From Apostichopus japonicus (Eukaryota; Echinodermata; Holothuroidea; Aspidochirotida; Stichopodidae): a stretch of DNA of 64,000 bases. The DNA is taken from contig NC_092576.1 of NCBI RefSeq assembly GCF_037975245.1, forward strand, positions 31,598,611 to 31,662,610. Direction: 5' to 3'. Position 1 is the stretch's first letter; every line of letters begins with the position of its first letter. Of the stretch, positions 61,301 through 64,000 are shown piece after piece. The position numbers and the translations under genes are program-made. The notes beneath the pieces were generated by a model. The model worked only from the letters and a program-made list of their open reading frames with translations. It was not told the DNA's origin and made no database searches.

Positions 61301-61320
61301 CATATGTTGAGGAAGCTAGA
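1058..61320 (+). CDS. Modular four-exon-repeat gene of unknown function (partial at both ends, 25 exons)
   Basis: Twenty-five short exons on the plus strand form one continuous reading frame of about 1020 codons. The order type 1, 2, 3, 4 is repeated: end of module 0, complete modules 1-5, start of module 6. Each exon has AG acceptor and GT donor. Junction phases are always 0 (1 to 2), 2 (2 to 3), 1 (3 to 4) and 0 (4 to next 1), so complete modules are 462, 462, 471, 468 and 456 nt, all divisible by three. Recurrent residues are LQQR..xQLL (type 1), IPIS.L..N.S and a DI..IL helix (type 2), F..C.LP and R.I.G (type 3), and W.P...L.LQTG.WE (type 4). No signal peptide, membrane segment or start codon lies in the window. 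I do not recognise the family. The periodic LxxLxFxxCxLP pattern suggests a leucine-rich-repeat-like solenoid; this is inference. The first intron is 19.5 kb because of nested transposons. The gene may instead be two adjacent paralogues. Confidence 0.75.
1348..2240 (+). other. Intron, no recognised feature
   Basis: AT-rich sequence between the exon ending at 1347 and the left end of the DIRS element at 2241. A short ORF at 2027-2209 resembles nothing I know and lacks splice context. I see no other structure. Confidence 0.4.
2241..2345 (+). repeat. Left inverted terminal repeat of outer DIRS
   Basis: Reverse complement of about 548-655 with scattered mismatches; both contain the block GTCTCCTCACAACCTTAGCA in one orientation or the other. 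It defines the left end of the outer element. Confidence 0.65.
2658..3063 (+). repeat. Leader subrepeats of outer DIRS
   Basis: A unit containing gcactagYGYggatgggcgg, a cttcttataagatgtt block and a ttcatgtactttcgttactt block recurs at about 2658, 2820/2905 and 2985. It is a two-to-three-copy array of about 245 bp with internal deletions. It occupies the same place, upstream of gag, as the leader repeats of the nested element (6540-6760), so it is probably untranslated leader or promoter sequence. Confidence 0.55.
3230..4830 (+). pseudogene. Decayed DIRS gag, 5' part
   Basis: Broken frames carry remnants similar to the nested element's gag: FRP..., an EFDTWLASQRSKLWDKLD region corresponding to the cysteine-rich N-terminus followed by WDLIGTWLADK, a long arginine/serine/proline repeat zone (3700-4330), and an acidic region ending EKRWTAFPAKAEQA (about 4755-4810), which matches KRWTAFQRSAH of the intact gag. 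A purine repeat (GA)n at 3532-3557 and poly-C at 3591-3602 interrupt it. Long antisense frames here reflect composition only. The coding trace stops at about 4830 and resumes near 6025. Confidence 0.55.
4830..6025. mobile_element. Unidentified insertion in outer gag
   Basis: The gag trace stops after EQAVGIPDD at about 4825 and resumes with YTWKDLFKCPAK at about 6050. The sequence between is AT-rich, unlike the GC-rich gag, and has short ORFs but no recognisable domain. It contains a (TG)n tract at 5700-5717. I found no convincing terminal repeats or target duplication, so the class is unknown. Confidence 0.4.
6025..6167 (+). pseudogene. Decayed DIRS gag, middle fragment before nested insertion
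   Basis: The frame YTWKDLFKCPAKADQGPSSH, followed by a RKLEDLL segment, aligns in position with EDWESLFTPPQIPPQVKERL and TLESSLFD of the nested element's gag. The trace is cut at 6168 by the left end of the nested DIRS and continues at 17922. Confidence 0.5.
6188..6280 (+). repeat. Left inverted terminal repeat, nested DIRS
   Basis: Reverse complement of 17782-17875, reading tcacctcatataacctatgc onward on this strand. The outermost 6168-6187 is unique to the left end and is complemented only in the internal complementary region. Confidence 0.8.
6540..6872 (+). repeat. Leader repeats and A-rich repeats upstream of gag
   Basis: Three copies of a block with ACGTACAGCAG(T/C)(C/A)(A/G)TGTACGT and TGCAGT(T/A)AAGTAACTG lie at about 6540-6600, 6618-6675 and 6706-6755. 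They are followed by three copies of GGAGATTTCTC with A runs of 11-17 (6779-6872), directly before the gag ATG at 6875. This is likely an untranslated leader. The inverted GTACAGCAG.. / ..GTAC pairs could form small hairpins. Confidence 0.6.
6875..8806 (+). CDS. DIRS gag-like protein (643 aa)
   Basis: Complete frame from ATG 6875. Residues 4-40 are cysteine-rich (CRSC, CPKC, then CSICQDW), a putative zinc-binding module typical of DIRS-type gag. Residues about 165-235 are an arginine/serine-rich region like an SR domain. An acidic/proline region follows, then a helical core (about 380-590) with KRWTAF and a leucine-rich stretch near residue 470. The C-terminus is RG-rich (RGSRGSRGRGKRP), probably nucleic-acid binding. 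The start fits the end of the A-rich leader. The 3' end overlaps the pol frame by about 170 nt in the +1 frame. High GC contrasts with the host background. Confidence 0.8.
   Translation: MENCRSCKQFRPFKAWDKHDLCPKCRPCGSKQTCSICQDWTQERWDLIGTWLADKAAEKRKKAASSKQGKKKPPAKEPQAAIRDGISPKHGGTEGAIRDGSNPPQERVSIRDGANSRAASAQPRPRPQEGPSTSGHVESRSPRRQAVADLFTSTPGSWDHNRRDFSGFSPESTERRQSRSRSRTHSRSRGRSRERHRRPRRRSRSGLSPSSSSGHSSGRHRAKKRKRRQSPDPGQALLSQVKDLLGQLLQKPSQQDPEQQGAPSIPPQPAPPPAPVTDDLAPEETQADPWDDVSSRADDALSIAASARLLSGDSEAEDEEPLRGTEISAEAFEKATAVLRRVLGFEERVDARAHEGPASKLTLNAATQKPRASIPVDVECRERFEAVAQAKRWTAFQRSAHRTFHVGDEDWESLFTPPQIPPQVKERLRSAGALDGKDKFREKGAQTLESSLFDVDRASCAGMKYSSALLLFAELLNRSFQQAQASGISRKDTAAIIALLGPVSRMVLDQFARVSVKATLTRRDLVLNSLNWSSRSTADAFRNLPILGSDLFGGKFDDKLREEAERMKSLREADEHMSRPTSSSRPRFDSRQGSRFKQPRSSYSQSRGAPRTQQQSAPSRPEHRPYRPQYRGSRGSRGRGKRP
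8637..12458 (+). pseudogene. DIRS pol: reverse transcriptase / RNase H / methylase-like region, interrupted
   Basis: The frame opens at 8637 in +1 relative to gag. RT motifs include ILNLRPLNRRF, SVDLKDAYLHIPI, ALPFGLSTAPRVF and the catalytic FAYLDDW (Y271-D274). RNase H follows with TTDASLSGWGAVWG, NILETEAVLRAV and VRSDNTTT. At 10133 the frame is broken by an hAT-like element. It resumes at 11706 with VAYINRQGG and GKDNILADALSR, in frame once the insert and one copy of the duplicated target are discounted. The downstream part (DMFATAKN..., then AFPP, then APCWPNQAWFP) matches the region often called DNA N6-adenine methylase-like in DIRS elements. The stop at 12458 overlaps the recombinase frame. 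The copy is inactive because of the insertion. Confidence 0.8.
10133..11705. mobile_element. Non-autonomous hAT-like DNA transposon (1573 bp)
   Basis: The ends are CAGTGTTCGA and its inverse TCGAACACTG. Flanks carry an exact 8-bp duplication, ACCACGAC (10125-10132 and 11706-11713). An 8-bp target duplication and CAG-type ends are the hAT hallmarks. No transposase frame is visible. An internal stretch (10370-11012) is shared with the other hAT-like element at 31281. The insertion interrupts the RNase H region of the DIRS pol. Confidence 0.85.
12270..17348 (+). pseudogene. DIRS tyrosine recombinase, frameshifted and interrupted
   Basis: The N-terminal part (GFPPEVADIAVDARRQSTVKT, then ISTIRNYRSAIAAVHSGF) resembles the SAM-like domain of DIRS recombinases. 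The catalytic part has an arginine in AASARRRSCLHAL, the H-x-x-R box in VRAHDVRGHATS, and the tyrosine in FVACYL, so all R-H-R-Y positions are present. Two lesions are visible. A 1-2 nt frameshift near 12700-12730 separates the frame ending 12820 from the one at 12684-13007. A 4.0-kb inverted-repeat element at 12999-17001 splits the catalytic domain. The stop (17346-17348) overlaps the internal complementary region, as is usual for the family. Confidence 0.8.
12999..17001. mobile_element. TA-flanked inverted-repeat DNA transposon (4003 bp), non-coding
   Basis: Perfect 27-bp terminal inverted repeats begin CAGTACTGATTTCGCTTAAC. The flanks are TA on both sides (12997-12998 and 17002-17003), and joining the flanks at a single TA restores the recombinase frame. 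A TA duplication points to the Tc1/mariner superfamily in a broad sense. Subterminal zones (13030-13130, 16850-16970) are rich in TATCGATTTTTATCG-like motifs. No transposase is visible. The interior (13130-16830) is AT-rich with short ORFs I cannot assign, plus a small direct repeat ccgtcaggcYagttgaaag (15693-15731). Confidence 0.75.
17341..17437 (+). repeat. Internal complementary region of nested DIRS
   Basis: Its first half (17341-17381) is the reverse complement of the left terminus (6168-6208). Its second half (17378-17437) is the reverse complement of the right terminus (17862-17921). The two halves meet at gtgaattccc, which equals the junction expected in a circular DIRS intermediate. 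Confidence 0.88.
17782..17921 (+). repeat. Right terminal repeat of nested DIRS
   Basis: 17782-17875 is the inverse of the left terminal repeat. 17862-17921 pairs perfectly with the internal complementary region. The outer gag reading trace resumes immediately after it. Confidence 0.82.
17922..18420 (+). pseudogene. Decayed DIRS gag, 3' part (outer element)
   Basis: After the nested element, the reading SSVLILTAEVLMR*HQQLA, followed by a LLLMLSPLIRLAYNQLL segment, matches YSSALLLFAELLNRSFQQAQ and LLGPVSRMVLDQF of the intact gag. Beyond the tRNA-like insert (18162-18237), LFAGSFQHKLQEETARR matches LFGGKFDDKLREEAERM. In-frame stops show decay. This colinearity shows the gag was cut at 6167/17922 by the nested DIRS. 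Confidence 0.6.
18162..18237 (+). pseudogene. tRNA-Lys(CUU)-like sequence with genomic CCA
   Basis: A 73-nt cloverleaf fits: acceptor GCCCGGC/GTTGGGC, D arm GCTC...GGGC, anticodon loop CTCTTAA (anticodon CTT), T loop TTCGAGC and discriminator G at 18234. It is followed directly by CCA (18235-18237), which animal tRNA genes do not encode. One mismatch lies in the anticodon stem (TGAAA/TCTCA) and one in the T stem (GTGAG/CCCAC). It interrupts the outer DIRS gag. A retroposed or otherwise captured mature tRNA is likelier than an active gene. A chance CCA cannot be excluded. Confidence 0.7.
18540..20250 (+). pseudogene. Decayed DIRS reverse transcriptase/RNase H (outer element)
   Basis: Frames are broken several times but colinear with the nested pol: METLNITLPLLRKGIWVATV, FRALLRPPKVFTRVAGA, CLDDWLIVDNSE (replacing YLDDWLVLGNSQ), then GWIVNEEKSRLTPTQTIPFL. 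RNase H and DALSR-like remnants (EALSRDSST) follow near 19670. The YLDD motif reads CLDD here. It shares the orientation of the outer element. The region 19740-20100 corresponds to the methylase-like zone in scrambled frames. Confidence 0.65.
20250..20666 (+). pseudogene. Decayed DIRS recombinase, truncated (outer element)
   Basis: Remnants include STIKNYRSAIAALHQGF-like codons (20310-20360), WVVPDPSFIAKNQVQAFLPG (matching LLPDPHFLPKNQSVTFTPN of the nested copy) and FLPRVPYSAASKETLS. The homology stops after a AHDIRG-like box at about 20666, before the catalytic tyrosine, so the 3' end is missing. Confidence 0.6.
20671..20730 (+). repeat. Exact 30-bp tandem duplication
   Basis: A 30-base block starting cttgaatattattatttgta occurs twice back to back (20671-20700 and 20701-20730), directly after the truncated end of the outer DIRS. 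Confidence 0.9.
20856..21274 (+). CDS. Module 0, type 3 and type 4 exons
   Basis: Type 3 exon 20856-20926 (71 nt) follows acceptor ttttcag and ends CAAG before gtaaat. It encodes FSQLQLPIS, then MKTRNIQG, entering in phase 2 from the exon at 1347 and leaving in phase 1. Type 4 exon 21216-21274 (59 nt) follows acceptor atgtag, encodes VRWRPFDIDFHLDLQIGHWE and ends before gtaagg in phase 0. Spacing and phases match every later type 3/type 4 pair. Confidence 0.72.
21275..23380 (+). other. Intron, no recognised feature
   Basis: AT-rich sequence between modules 0 and 1. Short ORFs (for example 21441-21695 on minus, 22005-22292 on plus) have no recognisable domain. I see no transposon ends or RNA gene. 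Confidence 0.4.
23892..26810 (+). CDS. Module 1 exons (types 1-4)
   Basis: Exons: 23892-24011 (120 nt, VVDIQVLENIRCSTVSID, then HVAHRHN), 25204-25412 (209 nt, IPISSLLFNKSFKTTDNE), 25999-26072 (74 nt, FEGWLMPVSLSSALTN), 26752-26810 (59 nt, WHPYDKDFRLDLQTGHWE). Splice sites are ctaag/gtaagt, aacag/gtaagg, tacag/gtaaaa and ttcag/gtacag. The total is 462 nt, 154 codons. Junction codon 2/3 gives Cys (NEICFEG). Type 1 has a second in-frame AG 15 nt downstream that could serve as an alternative acceptor. Confidence 0.78.
27562..29766 (+). CDS. Module 2 exons (types 1-4)
   Basis: Exons: 27562-27681, 28391-28599, 29195-29268, 29708-29766. Total 462 nt. Types 2 and 3 are nearly identical to module 1 (IPISTLLFSKSF for IPISSLLFNKSF; type 3 has the same protein sequence). 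Type 1 is almost identical to module 3 instead, differing by HIHN for HRHN. Type 4 reads VLWRPFDNNFRPDLQTGHWE. All splice sites and phases are kept. Confidence 0.78.
28208..28231 (+). repeat. Poly-T and (GTC)n/(ATC)n tracts in intron
   Basis: A run of about 20 T follows a short trinucleotide repeat (gtcgtcgtcgtcatcttcat, 28136-28160). Both lie in the module 2 intron between type 1 and type 2 exons. Confidence 0.7.
30580..34992 (+). CDS. Module 3 exons (types 1-4)
   Basis: Exons: 30580-30699, 33500-33714 (215 nt, ITISSLLFNESLKTTDNG, with two extra codons), 34219-34295 (77 nt, FEGCRLPVSFSSSSFTNVM), 34934-34992 (59 nt, VLWCPFDSVFHLDLQTSLWE). Total 471 nt. Type 2 is more diverged than in modules 1-2, whereas type 1 is almost unchanged. 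The type 3 acceptor sits behind a long T tract (34199-34214). An hAT-like element occupies the intron between types 1 and 2. Confidence 0.78.
31281..32872. mobile_element. Non-autonomous hAT-like DNA transposon (1592 bp)
   Basis: Ends TAGTGCTGTG and CACAGCCCTA are inverted with one mismatch. They are flanked by an exact 8-bp duplication AAAGCTAT (31273-31280 and 32873-32880). The subterminal parts are rich in gtttaaacg motifs. The interior 31975-32775 matches 10370-11012 of the other hAT-like element, with an extra piece at about 32050-32270. No transposase frame is present. Confidence 0.85.
31975..32775 (+). repeat. Segment shared by the two hAT-like elements
   Basis: It starts near aaaaaataatgtcctaccat and ends near tacgcgtgct. 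The same segment lies at about 10376-11012 in the first hAT-like element with roughly 85-90% similarity by eye, whereas the termini of the two elements differ. It could be a shared core of related families or a third, nested repeat. Confidence 0.6.
34993..37002 (+). other. Intron between modules 3 and 4, no recognised feature
   Basis: AT-rich. Short ORFs (35176-35385, 35909-36109 on plus; 36741-36935 on minus) have no splice context or recognisable domain. No element ends found. Confidence 0.4.
37003..40171 (+). CDS. Module 4 exons (types 1-4)
   Basis: Exons: 37003-37122 (120 nt, VEDFEAIRDSF, then LQQRSKVQLLYIAANHN), 38258-38475 (218 nt, TPISCVHVNKCVERYGEE, then GMKCQQLKDI), 39056-39132 (77 nt, FRSCMLPVDNLSNYISSDM), 40119-40171 (53 nt, VTWPEYGYRLNLQTGDWE). 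Total 468 nt. Donors are gtaagt, gttagt, gtaggt and gtgagt. Type 4 is two codons shorter here and in module 5 than in modules 0-3. The type 2 exon resembles modules 0, 5 and 6 (PISC) more than 1-3. Confidence 0.75.
40272..40445 (+). repeat. Compound microsatellite (ATATCC)n and (TCATG/TCATA)n
   Basis: Starts as a hexamer array (atatccatatccatatcc) and becomes a pentamer array alternating tcatg and tcata over about 150 bp. Apparent ORFs through it in three frames are repeat artefacts. Confidence 0.9.
40900..42620 (-). mobile_element. Decayed LINE (endonuclease and reverse transcriptase remnants)
   Basis: On the minus strand, 42508-42284 reads AVGMRPYYFPQEFSHV, then VYVPTRN, FIVIDGHFNH, the pattern of a LINE AP-endonuclease (RPYYLPRE, VYIPP, GDFNH). 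41493-41125 reads QFVYRSKRSTDDAVVYSI, then FNYFINRSQF and SLVSFAKNTALLGLI, matching RT (QFAYR..RST.DA, FADDTALVGLI) with the catalytic DD replaced. The two are in the correct order for one ORF2. Stops and the lost active site make it inactive. It lies antisense in the intron between modules 4 and 5. The exact ends are not visible. Confidence 0.72.
43543..55203 (+). CDS. Module 5 exons (types 1-4)
   Basis: Exons: 43543-43662 (120 nt, VADLDPIRSLCTKTVRIN, then LENAAKYD), 45660-45865 (206 nt, IPISCLYLNKSFSKIAAG, then MLEEL), 54353-54429 (77 nt, FDGCLLPLAFSSESILAEL), 55151-55203 (53 nt, VFWSNYGYSLDLQSGIWK). Total 456 nt. The 8.5-kb intron between types 2 and 3 is filled by LINE fragments, a composite repeat, a MITE and half of a segmental duplication. 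Across that intron the codon GA|G restores Glu, giving EELEFDGCLLP, which supports the join. Two tandem donors (gtaagt at 43663 and gtaagg 11 nt later) follow the type 1 exon. Confidence 0.72.
44085..44212. repeat. Fold-back (palindromic) repeat, MITE-like
   Basis: gtagcatgtgctatt near 44090 is inverted as aatagcacatgctac near 44195. The adjacent pairs attacagtaa/ttactgtaat and the ggat(g)tgtgtaat-type core continue the palindrome over about 128 bp. Only the right half is recognisable in the duplicate copy near 58245. Confidence 0.6.
44400..44535 (+). repeat. T-rich (TTG/TTA)n simple sequence
   Basis: Low-complexity repeats of ttgttattg/ttgcttttgttg type. They recur at 58440-58515 and 60380-60460 in the duplicate copy, where the 58.5-kb repeat element has inserted within them. 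Confidence 0.7.
45914..46410 (+). mobile_element. LINE 3' fragment (5' truncated)
   Basis: It encodes a LINE ORF2 C-terminus (FTAIQDWNALPNNIKSIKSS, then ELRKHLM), followed by a 3' untranslated region ending aaatcaaatcaatca. The empty site in the duplicate copy (gtacaacacattagagag, about 61352) brackets it exactly, so it inserted into copy 1 after the duplication. Confidence 0.75.
47408..47968 (-). pseudogene. P2X7 C-terminal (ballast)-like domain fragment
   Basis: A 186-codon minus-strand frame contains GLESYLFEPEYSEEELRHRE, a segment with VCC, and ECLTNTPEFSQIFLQPVHLE followed by a NRYC motif. The order FEP-acidic, CC, CIT..F...L....L, and RYCAY matches the intracellular domain of P2X7 receptors and the many invertebrate proteins that carry only this domain. 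The W-C motif (EDWC) is found in a different frame near 47685, so the domain is frameshifted. It lies in sequence present only in the long composite repeat (46501-50952). Probably a broken or retroposed copy. Confidence 0.5.
48480..49480 (+). mobile_element. CR1/L2-like LINE 3' fragment
   Basis: Frames shift, but the order VVRLYKQLVRPHLEC, then WNPYFAKDKEVLEKFQRRAT, YYRRLPLLNLTTLELRRL and VVNEWNGLPEKVVLASSVNG, FKNALDKHF is the C-terminal end of a CR1/L2-type reverse transcriptase protein. It is 5' truncated. The short composite repeat at 59575 shows the empty site. Confidence 0.75.
49711..50363. mobile_element. MITE with GGGACGTTTTG-type repeated termini
   Basis: The left end is ccagtcaaaacgtcccttta and the right end is its inverse, ending gacgttttgactgg. 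Both ends carry several subterminal copies of aaaacgtccc or gggacgtttt. Flanks aggaggaggc and aggaagaggc suggest an imperfect target duplication of about 9 bp; the empty site is at 59800 (ggaggaggaggccaccc). No coding capacity. Confidence 0.7.
51345..51424 (+). CDS. Candidate alternative 3'-terminal exon, copy 1
   Basis: After a polypyrimidine-AG (gatttcgtttacag), the reading GVYYKKPFWAYRLQQIEDEM ends in a stop at 51422, with AATAAA-type signals in the next 60 nt. It loosely resembles a type 4 exon (Y-x-L-Q). This frame needs a type 3 exon upstream, yet none lies between 45865 and 51345. Direct joining from 45865 gives a different short tail with a stop. It could be a lost exon or chance. Confidence 0.3.
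52857..53383 (+). mobile_element. L2-like LINE 3' fragment with (TTGA)n tail
   Basis: The 52856-53293 frame encodes LITKLQNVQRTSARI, then LHWLPIQQRIKFKVLLLVYK, YGPKEWNTLPNHIKDAQTIH, FKKLLK, the standard C-terminus of L2-type LINE ORF2. It ends in ttgattgattgattg, the usual microsatellite tail. The duplicate copy lacks it at about 63715 (empty site). Confidence 0.82.
53890..54110 (-). mobile_element. LINE 3' fragment, minus strand
   Basis: On the minus strand, a frame-shifted reading with GRRHLRWIDNLTERS and EAQLLEDGRHR, like the GRPRxRWxDNIxE...LxxAxDRxRW end of some LINE proteins, runs into attgattgattggttgattg at 53896-53915. Short and decayed. Confidence 0.5.
57378..61320 (+). CDS. Module 6 exons (types 1 and 2; continues beyond the window)
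   Basis: Exons: 57378-57494 (117 nt, INEDVVRKLCTKDIYIR, then LQQRRTMQLLENASNYG) with acceptor taccag and donor gtaagt, and 61115-61320 (206 nt, IPISCLYLKQSFSKIDDG, then HMLRKL) with donor gtaagt. The type 2 exon is the duplicate of that at 45660. It leaves phase 2 (GA), and by analogy with module 5 its type 3 exon would lie to the right of the window. The candidate exon at 61840 could instead end the protein. Confidence 0.72.
58518..60382 (+). mobile_element. Composite repeat element, short copy
   Basis: Same termini as 46501-50952 (atctcaatac ... gtattgagatactgc). It has possible flanking ttgtt duplications within a T-rich tract. It contains about 290 bp (58810-59105) absent from the long copy, and lacks the P2X7-like, LINE and MITE insertions. 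No coding region recognised. Confidence 0.6.
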
Positions 61321-61839
61321 GTAAGTATTACAATGAGTAACGTATTGACACGTATCTGTACAACACATTAGAGAGTATAATATCCTTACAATCACACGGA
61401 TAACTTCACAATTAATAGACAGCAACACAAATTATCTACAAGTGTATTCCGGTTATTATTCGATTTCATTTAGTATTGGTATATGGGCTAATGTATCATA
61501 TCAGTTGTACGTTTATAATTATTGGAATATACAGATGTAATATTGACTGGTGTTAATAGAGTGTGACTATGATACACGTAACATATACTTTGGTTGATAT
61601 GTTTATGGTATCTTAAAATCAAACATTTACAAACTCGATTGGTTAATGGAGGGAAGAAAGTATGTGTGTAACAGAGTTTAATAGCCTTTCTATATACAAA
61701 ACTGAATATCACGATAGATATGCATTGTAATGACGGTGCCATTGGTATTTGATTACATACTTGGTGCTTTTTAAAAAAATTCTATTTGTGTTGATATACA
61801 CATATTTTTCTTCCAGTCATTAACCGATTTCGTTAACAG

Positions 61840-61930
61840 GTGTGTATCACAAAAAAAAAATACATATAAGCCACTTCGGGTCTGTCGCTTGCAGCAAATT
61901 GAAGATCAACAGCTTACCCAAAAGCCTTGA
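61840..61930 (+). CDS. Candidate alternative 3'-terminal exon, copy 2
   Basis: Duplicate of 51345-51424. Joined directly to the exon ending at 61320 (phase 2, GA|G), it reads ECVSQKKNTYKPLRVCRLQQ and on to a stop at 61928-61930. A run of ten A (61851-61860) puts it in the frame used here; in copy 1 the similar peptide is in the other frame. Could be a true terminal exon of a shorter isoform, or an accident of the A run. Confidence 0.35.
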
Positions 61931-64000
61931 CCTACATTGCTATGTCACGTAGGCTCTAAATGTTAGGCAATGAAGTGCCCAATAATTTTCCACAGTGTGA
62001 GAAATTCTTAAAATAAATACATTTACAAAAATACATATAATTGTGAGCCACTTCTAAGGGTATACGTGTCGGAATGGAAAACGTTTTAGGATTATTTCGA
62101 GAAATAACAACGACTGTTTCGGCTAAGCAGTTGTCATTCATTTCCCCACAAAATGTCGAGCTAATCTAGTGCATGAAGTGTTTCTATATGTGAATATGAA
62201 AGATATTTCGACGATAGGTTCAGGTTTCCATCGAAACTTCGTTACTATACGTAATCGTCGGTTGCGTGAGTCATCGGTTTTGGGCGTACTAAATTGCTTG
62301 AACGACCTTCAAATAGCTGCAAAGCGTATTGTTGTCAGCAAGTGCGATATGATTATATGTATGTGTGTGGTGTGTATGAGATTATTAAAGTAGTTTGTGT
62401 CAAGGTCGCGGAAGTTAGATTTTATCAAACAGCAAAATTACCCCTGATGCCGAATAAAGTGTGTTAAAGGGGATAACGATTGGAAATACCATGATTTCTT
62501 CGTTGGTTCTCATGGTTGTTAATTAAAGCGTTACTGCTCTTTGACATTTCCGGAACGCTAGAAGTTTAATATATTATGACCAAACATGTTACTTAATTTC
62601 CTTTCCCAAATAATTTCATTTTAAAAATGTAAATGTTAAGAATATCAGAAATGTAAAATCTATACAATAACATAAGAATGTCAAATATGTTTCTATTAAA
62701 ACGATTATGGCTATATTTATATACAAGCAGCTTTTAGCAATGTTCGGTAGCCTCGACAGAACATTGCGAGGGATTATTGTCATGGCCAGATCCACAACTA
62801 TGGCGTAAGTAACTTCGCGGAGAGCAGAATTAAACTTTGCCGCAGAATAAGTAGGTGGGTGGGTGGGATTCTTAAGACGACTGAATAAACCATTATGCTA
62901 ATCACATCGATATGCAATCCATAATGCCCTGACTAGCTGGGGCCAAATCGGATCATACCATTTTCAAACACAAATGATGCCAATCCCAAAACATAATTAC
63001 CATCCTCATCTAAATCTCAATTTTAAATTAAATATTGCATATAAAGATATTTATATTGCTTACGAAACGCGTATATCACAATGAACTGAAACGGTATAGT
63101 AACAAGTCATCGAATCCGATGCCAATGGAAGCCCGATATAATATTCATTCTGTTGTTAATGCCCCCTGTTGACGAAATGTATTTCCCTAATACCTGTTAT
63201 ACAAACAAAATGTCTGCAACGGACTGTGTAAAGATGATGTTGTGATTCCTTATATTCTCCTATAAGGTAGATTGGCATTGCTATAATATAGCAAAGGTTT
63301 GTGTTTGCCAAGCAATGAAAAAGTAAAAGTGTTTCCAGAGGACTAGGGCGAGCCTTAAACCATTTAAATCATAGAAAAATACTTTTGGTCTAAGTTTATG
63401 AAACTGCAATGAATTAGATTCTTTCGCTGAAAACCTAACGAGATAAATCGAGTATGGCTAAGCTATTTTTTATTTGAAATACCATGTACATATATATTTG
63501 TAGGCAAAAAAACAACAAGTCTCCTTGGTAAATGTTCCTCATGAATGGAAAGGTTGTGATTCCGAATGTCTTGGCACGGACAATCAGCTATCCAACATTT
63601 TATTTTCTAACGAAATATTTCATCTTCTTTGTTAAAGAAGTATGTGAAACAAGAACGTTGGGAAACGTATATGTCCATTCGTGTTGATTTAAAAGAAGAA
63701 AAAATCACATTGTTTACAGTGAGAAGAAAACTTACAATAGACTTACAAAAACTTACAAAAAACTTACAATACAACCTACAATAGACTGGTAAACATAAAT
63801 GAGAAGAAAGACAGTACTACTGTAAAGACCAGAAAGAAGTAAAGCGATTTATCACACGATACTTTAAAATGCAGTGTACATGACAAGTTACACAAAATAA
63901 ATTGGAAGATTTCATATAAATTTAAAGAAATTTAGGTGTTAAATATAACTTTACCCCTCCCCCCCCCAATAAAAAAGGAAGCTTATACCAACTCCAATGC

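Larger units (their letters stand above)
58243..64000 (+). repeat. Segmental tandem duplication, copy 2
   Basis: Second copy of 44178-53560, reaching the window edge. It carries the type 2 exon of module 6 and lacks both LINE insertions of copy 1. The composite repeat sits at a different position (58518-60382) within the T-rich sequence. Confidence 0.75.

Overview
The window is eukaryotic, animal-type DNA: an AT-rich background with GT/AG-spliced short exons, large introns and abundant transposable elements (DIRS-like YR retrotransposons, hAT-like and TA-flanked DNA transposons, CR1/L2-like LINE remains). A marine invertebrate, perhaps an echinoderm, would fit the repeat mix, but I cannot establish the species from sequence alone.

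Host gene. The dominant structure is one plus-strand gene, or part of one, that appears to run through almost the whole window (exons from 1058 to 61320, open at both ends). It is built from a module of four exons repeated in order: type 1 (about 40 codons, with a motif like LQQRSTVQLLHVAHRHN), type 2 (about 69-97 codons, beginning IPISxLxxNKSF), type 3 (about 25 codons, FxxCxLPxS...RxIxG) and type 4 (about 18-20 codons, WxPYxxxLxLQTGxWE). I count 25 exons: the end of module 0, complete modules 1-5, and the start of module 6. Intron phases cycle 0, 2, 1, 0 without exception, so every complete module is a multiple of three (152-157 codons) and the roughly 1020 codons in the window read as one open frame. 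I do not recognise the protein; spacing of hydrophobics and the LxxLxFxxCxLP junction look like a divergent leucine-rich-repeat solenoid (inference). The 23-35 kb stretch shows tandem copies with introns, and 44-53.5 kb is duplicated at 58-64 kb, so the array grew by tandem duplication.

Mobile elements. Positions 1-687 are the right end of a DIRS-like element whose body lies outside the window. A second, degraded DIRS of the same family begins at 2241 and runs to about 20666; its gag is split by a second-family DIRS (6168-17921) that still has clear gag, RT/RNase H, tyrosine recombinase, inverted terminal repeats and an internal complementary region. This inner element is itself broken by an hAT-like element with an 8-bp target duplication (10133-11705), a 4.0-kb TA-flanked inverted-repeat element (12999-17001), and a frameshift in the recombinase. 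All of this sits in the first visible intron of the host gene. A tRNA-Lys-like sequence with a genomic CCA lies inside the outer gag.

Other insertions in introns: a second hAT-like element (31281-32872, 8-bp duplication), a minus-strand LINE (about 40.9-42.6 kb), LINE 3' fragments at 45.9, 48.5 and 52.9 kb, a composite repeat at 46.5-50.95 kb and its shorter copy at 58.5-60.4 kb, a MITE, and a broken P2X7-C-terminal-like coding piece. Remaining intronic sequence is AT-rich and holds nothing else I can support.
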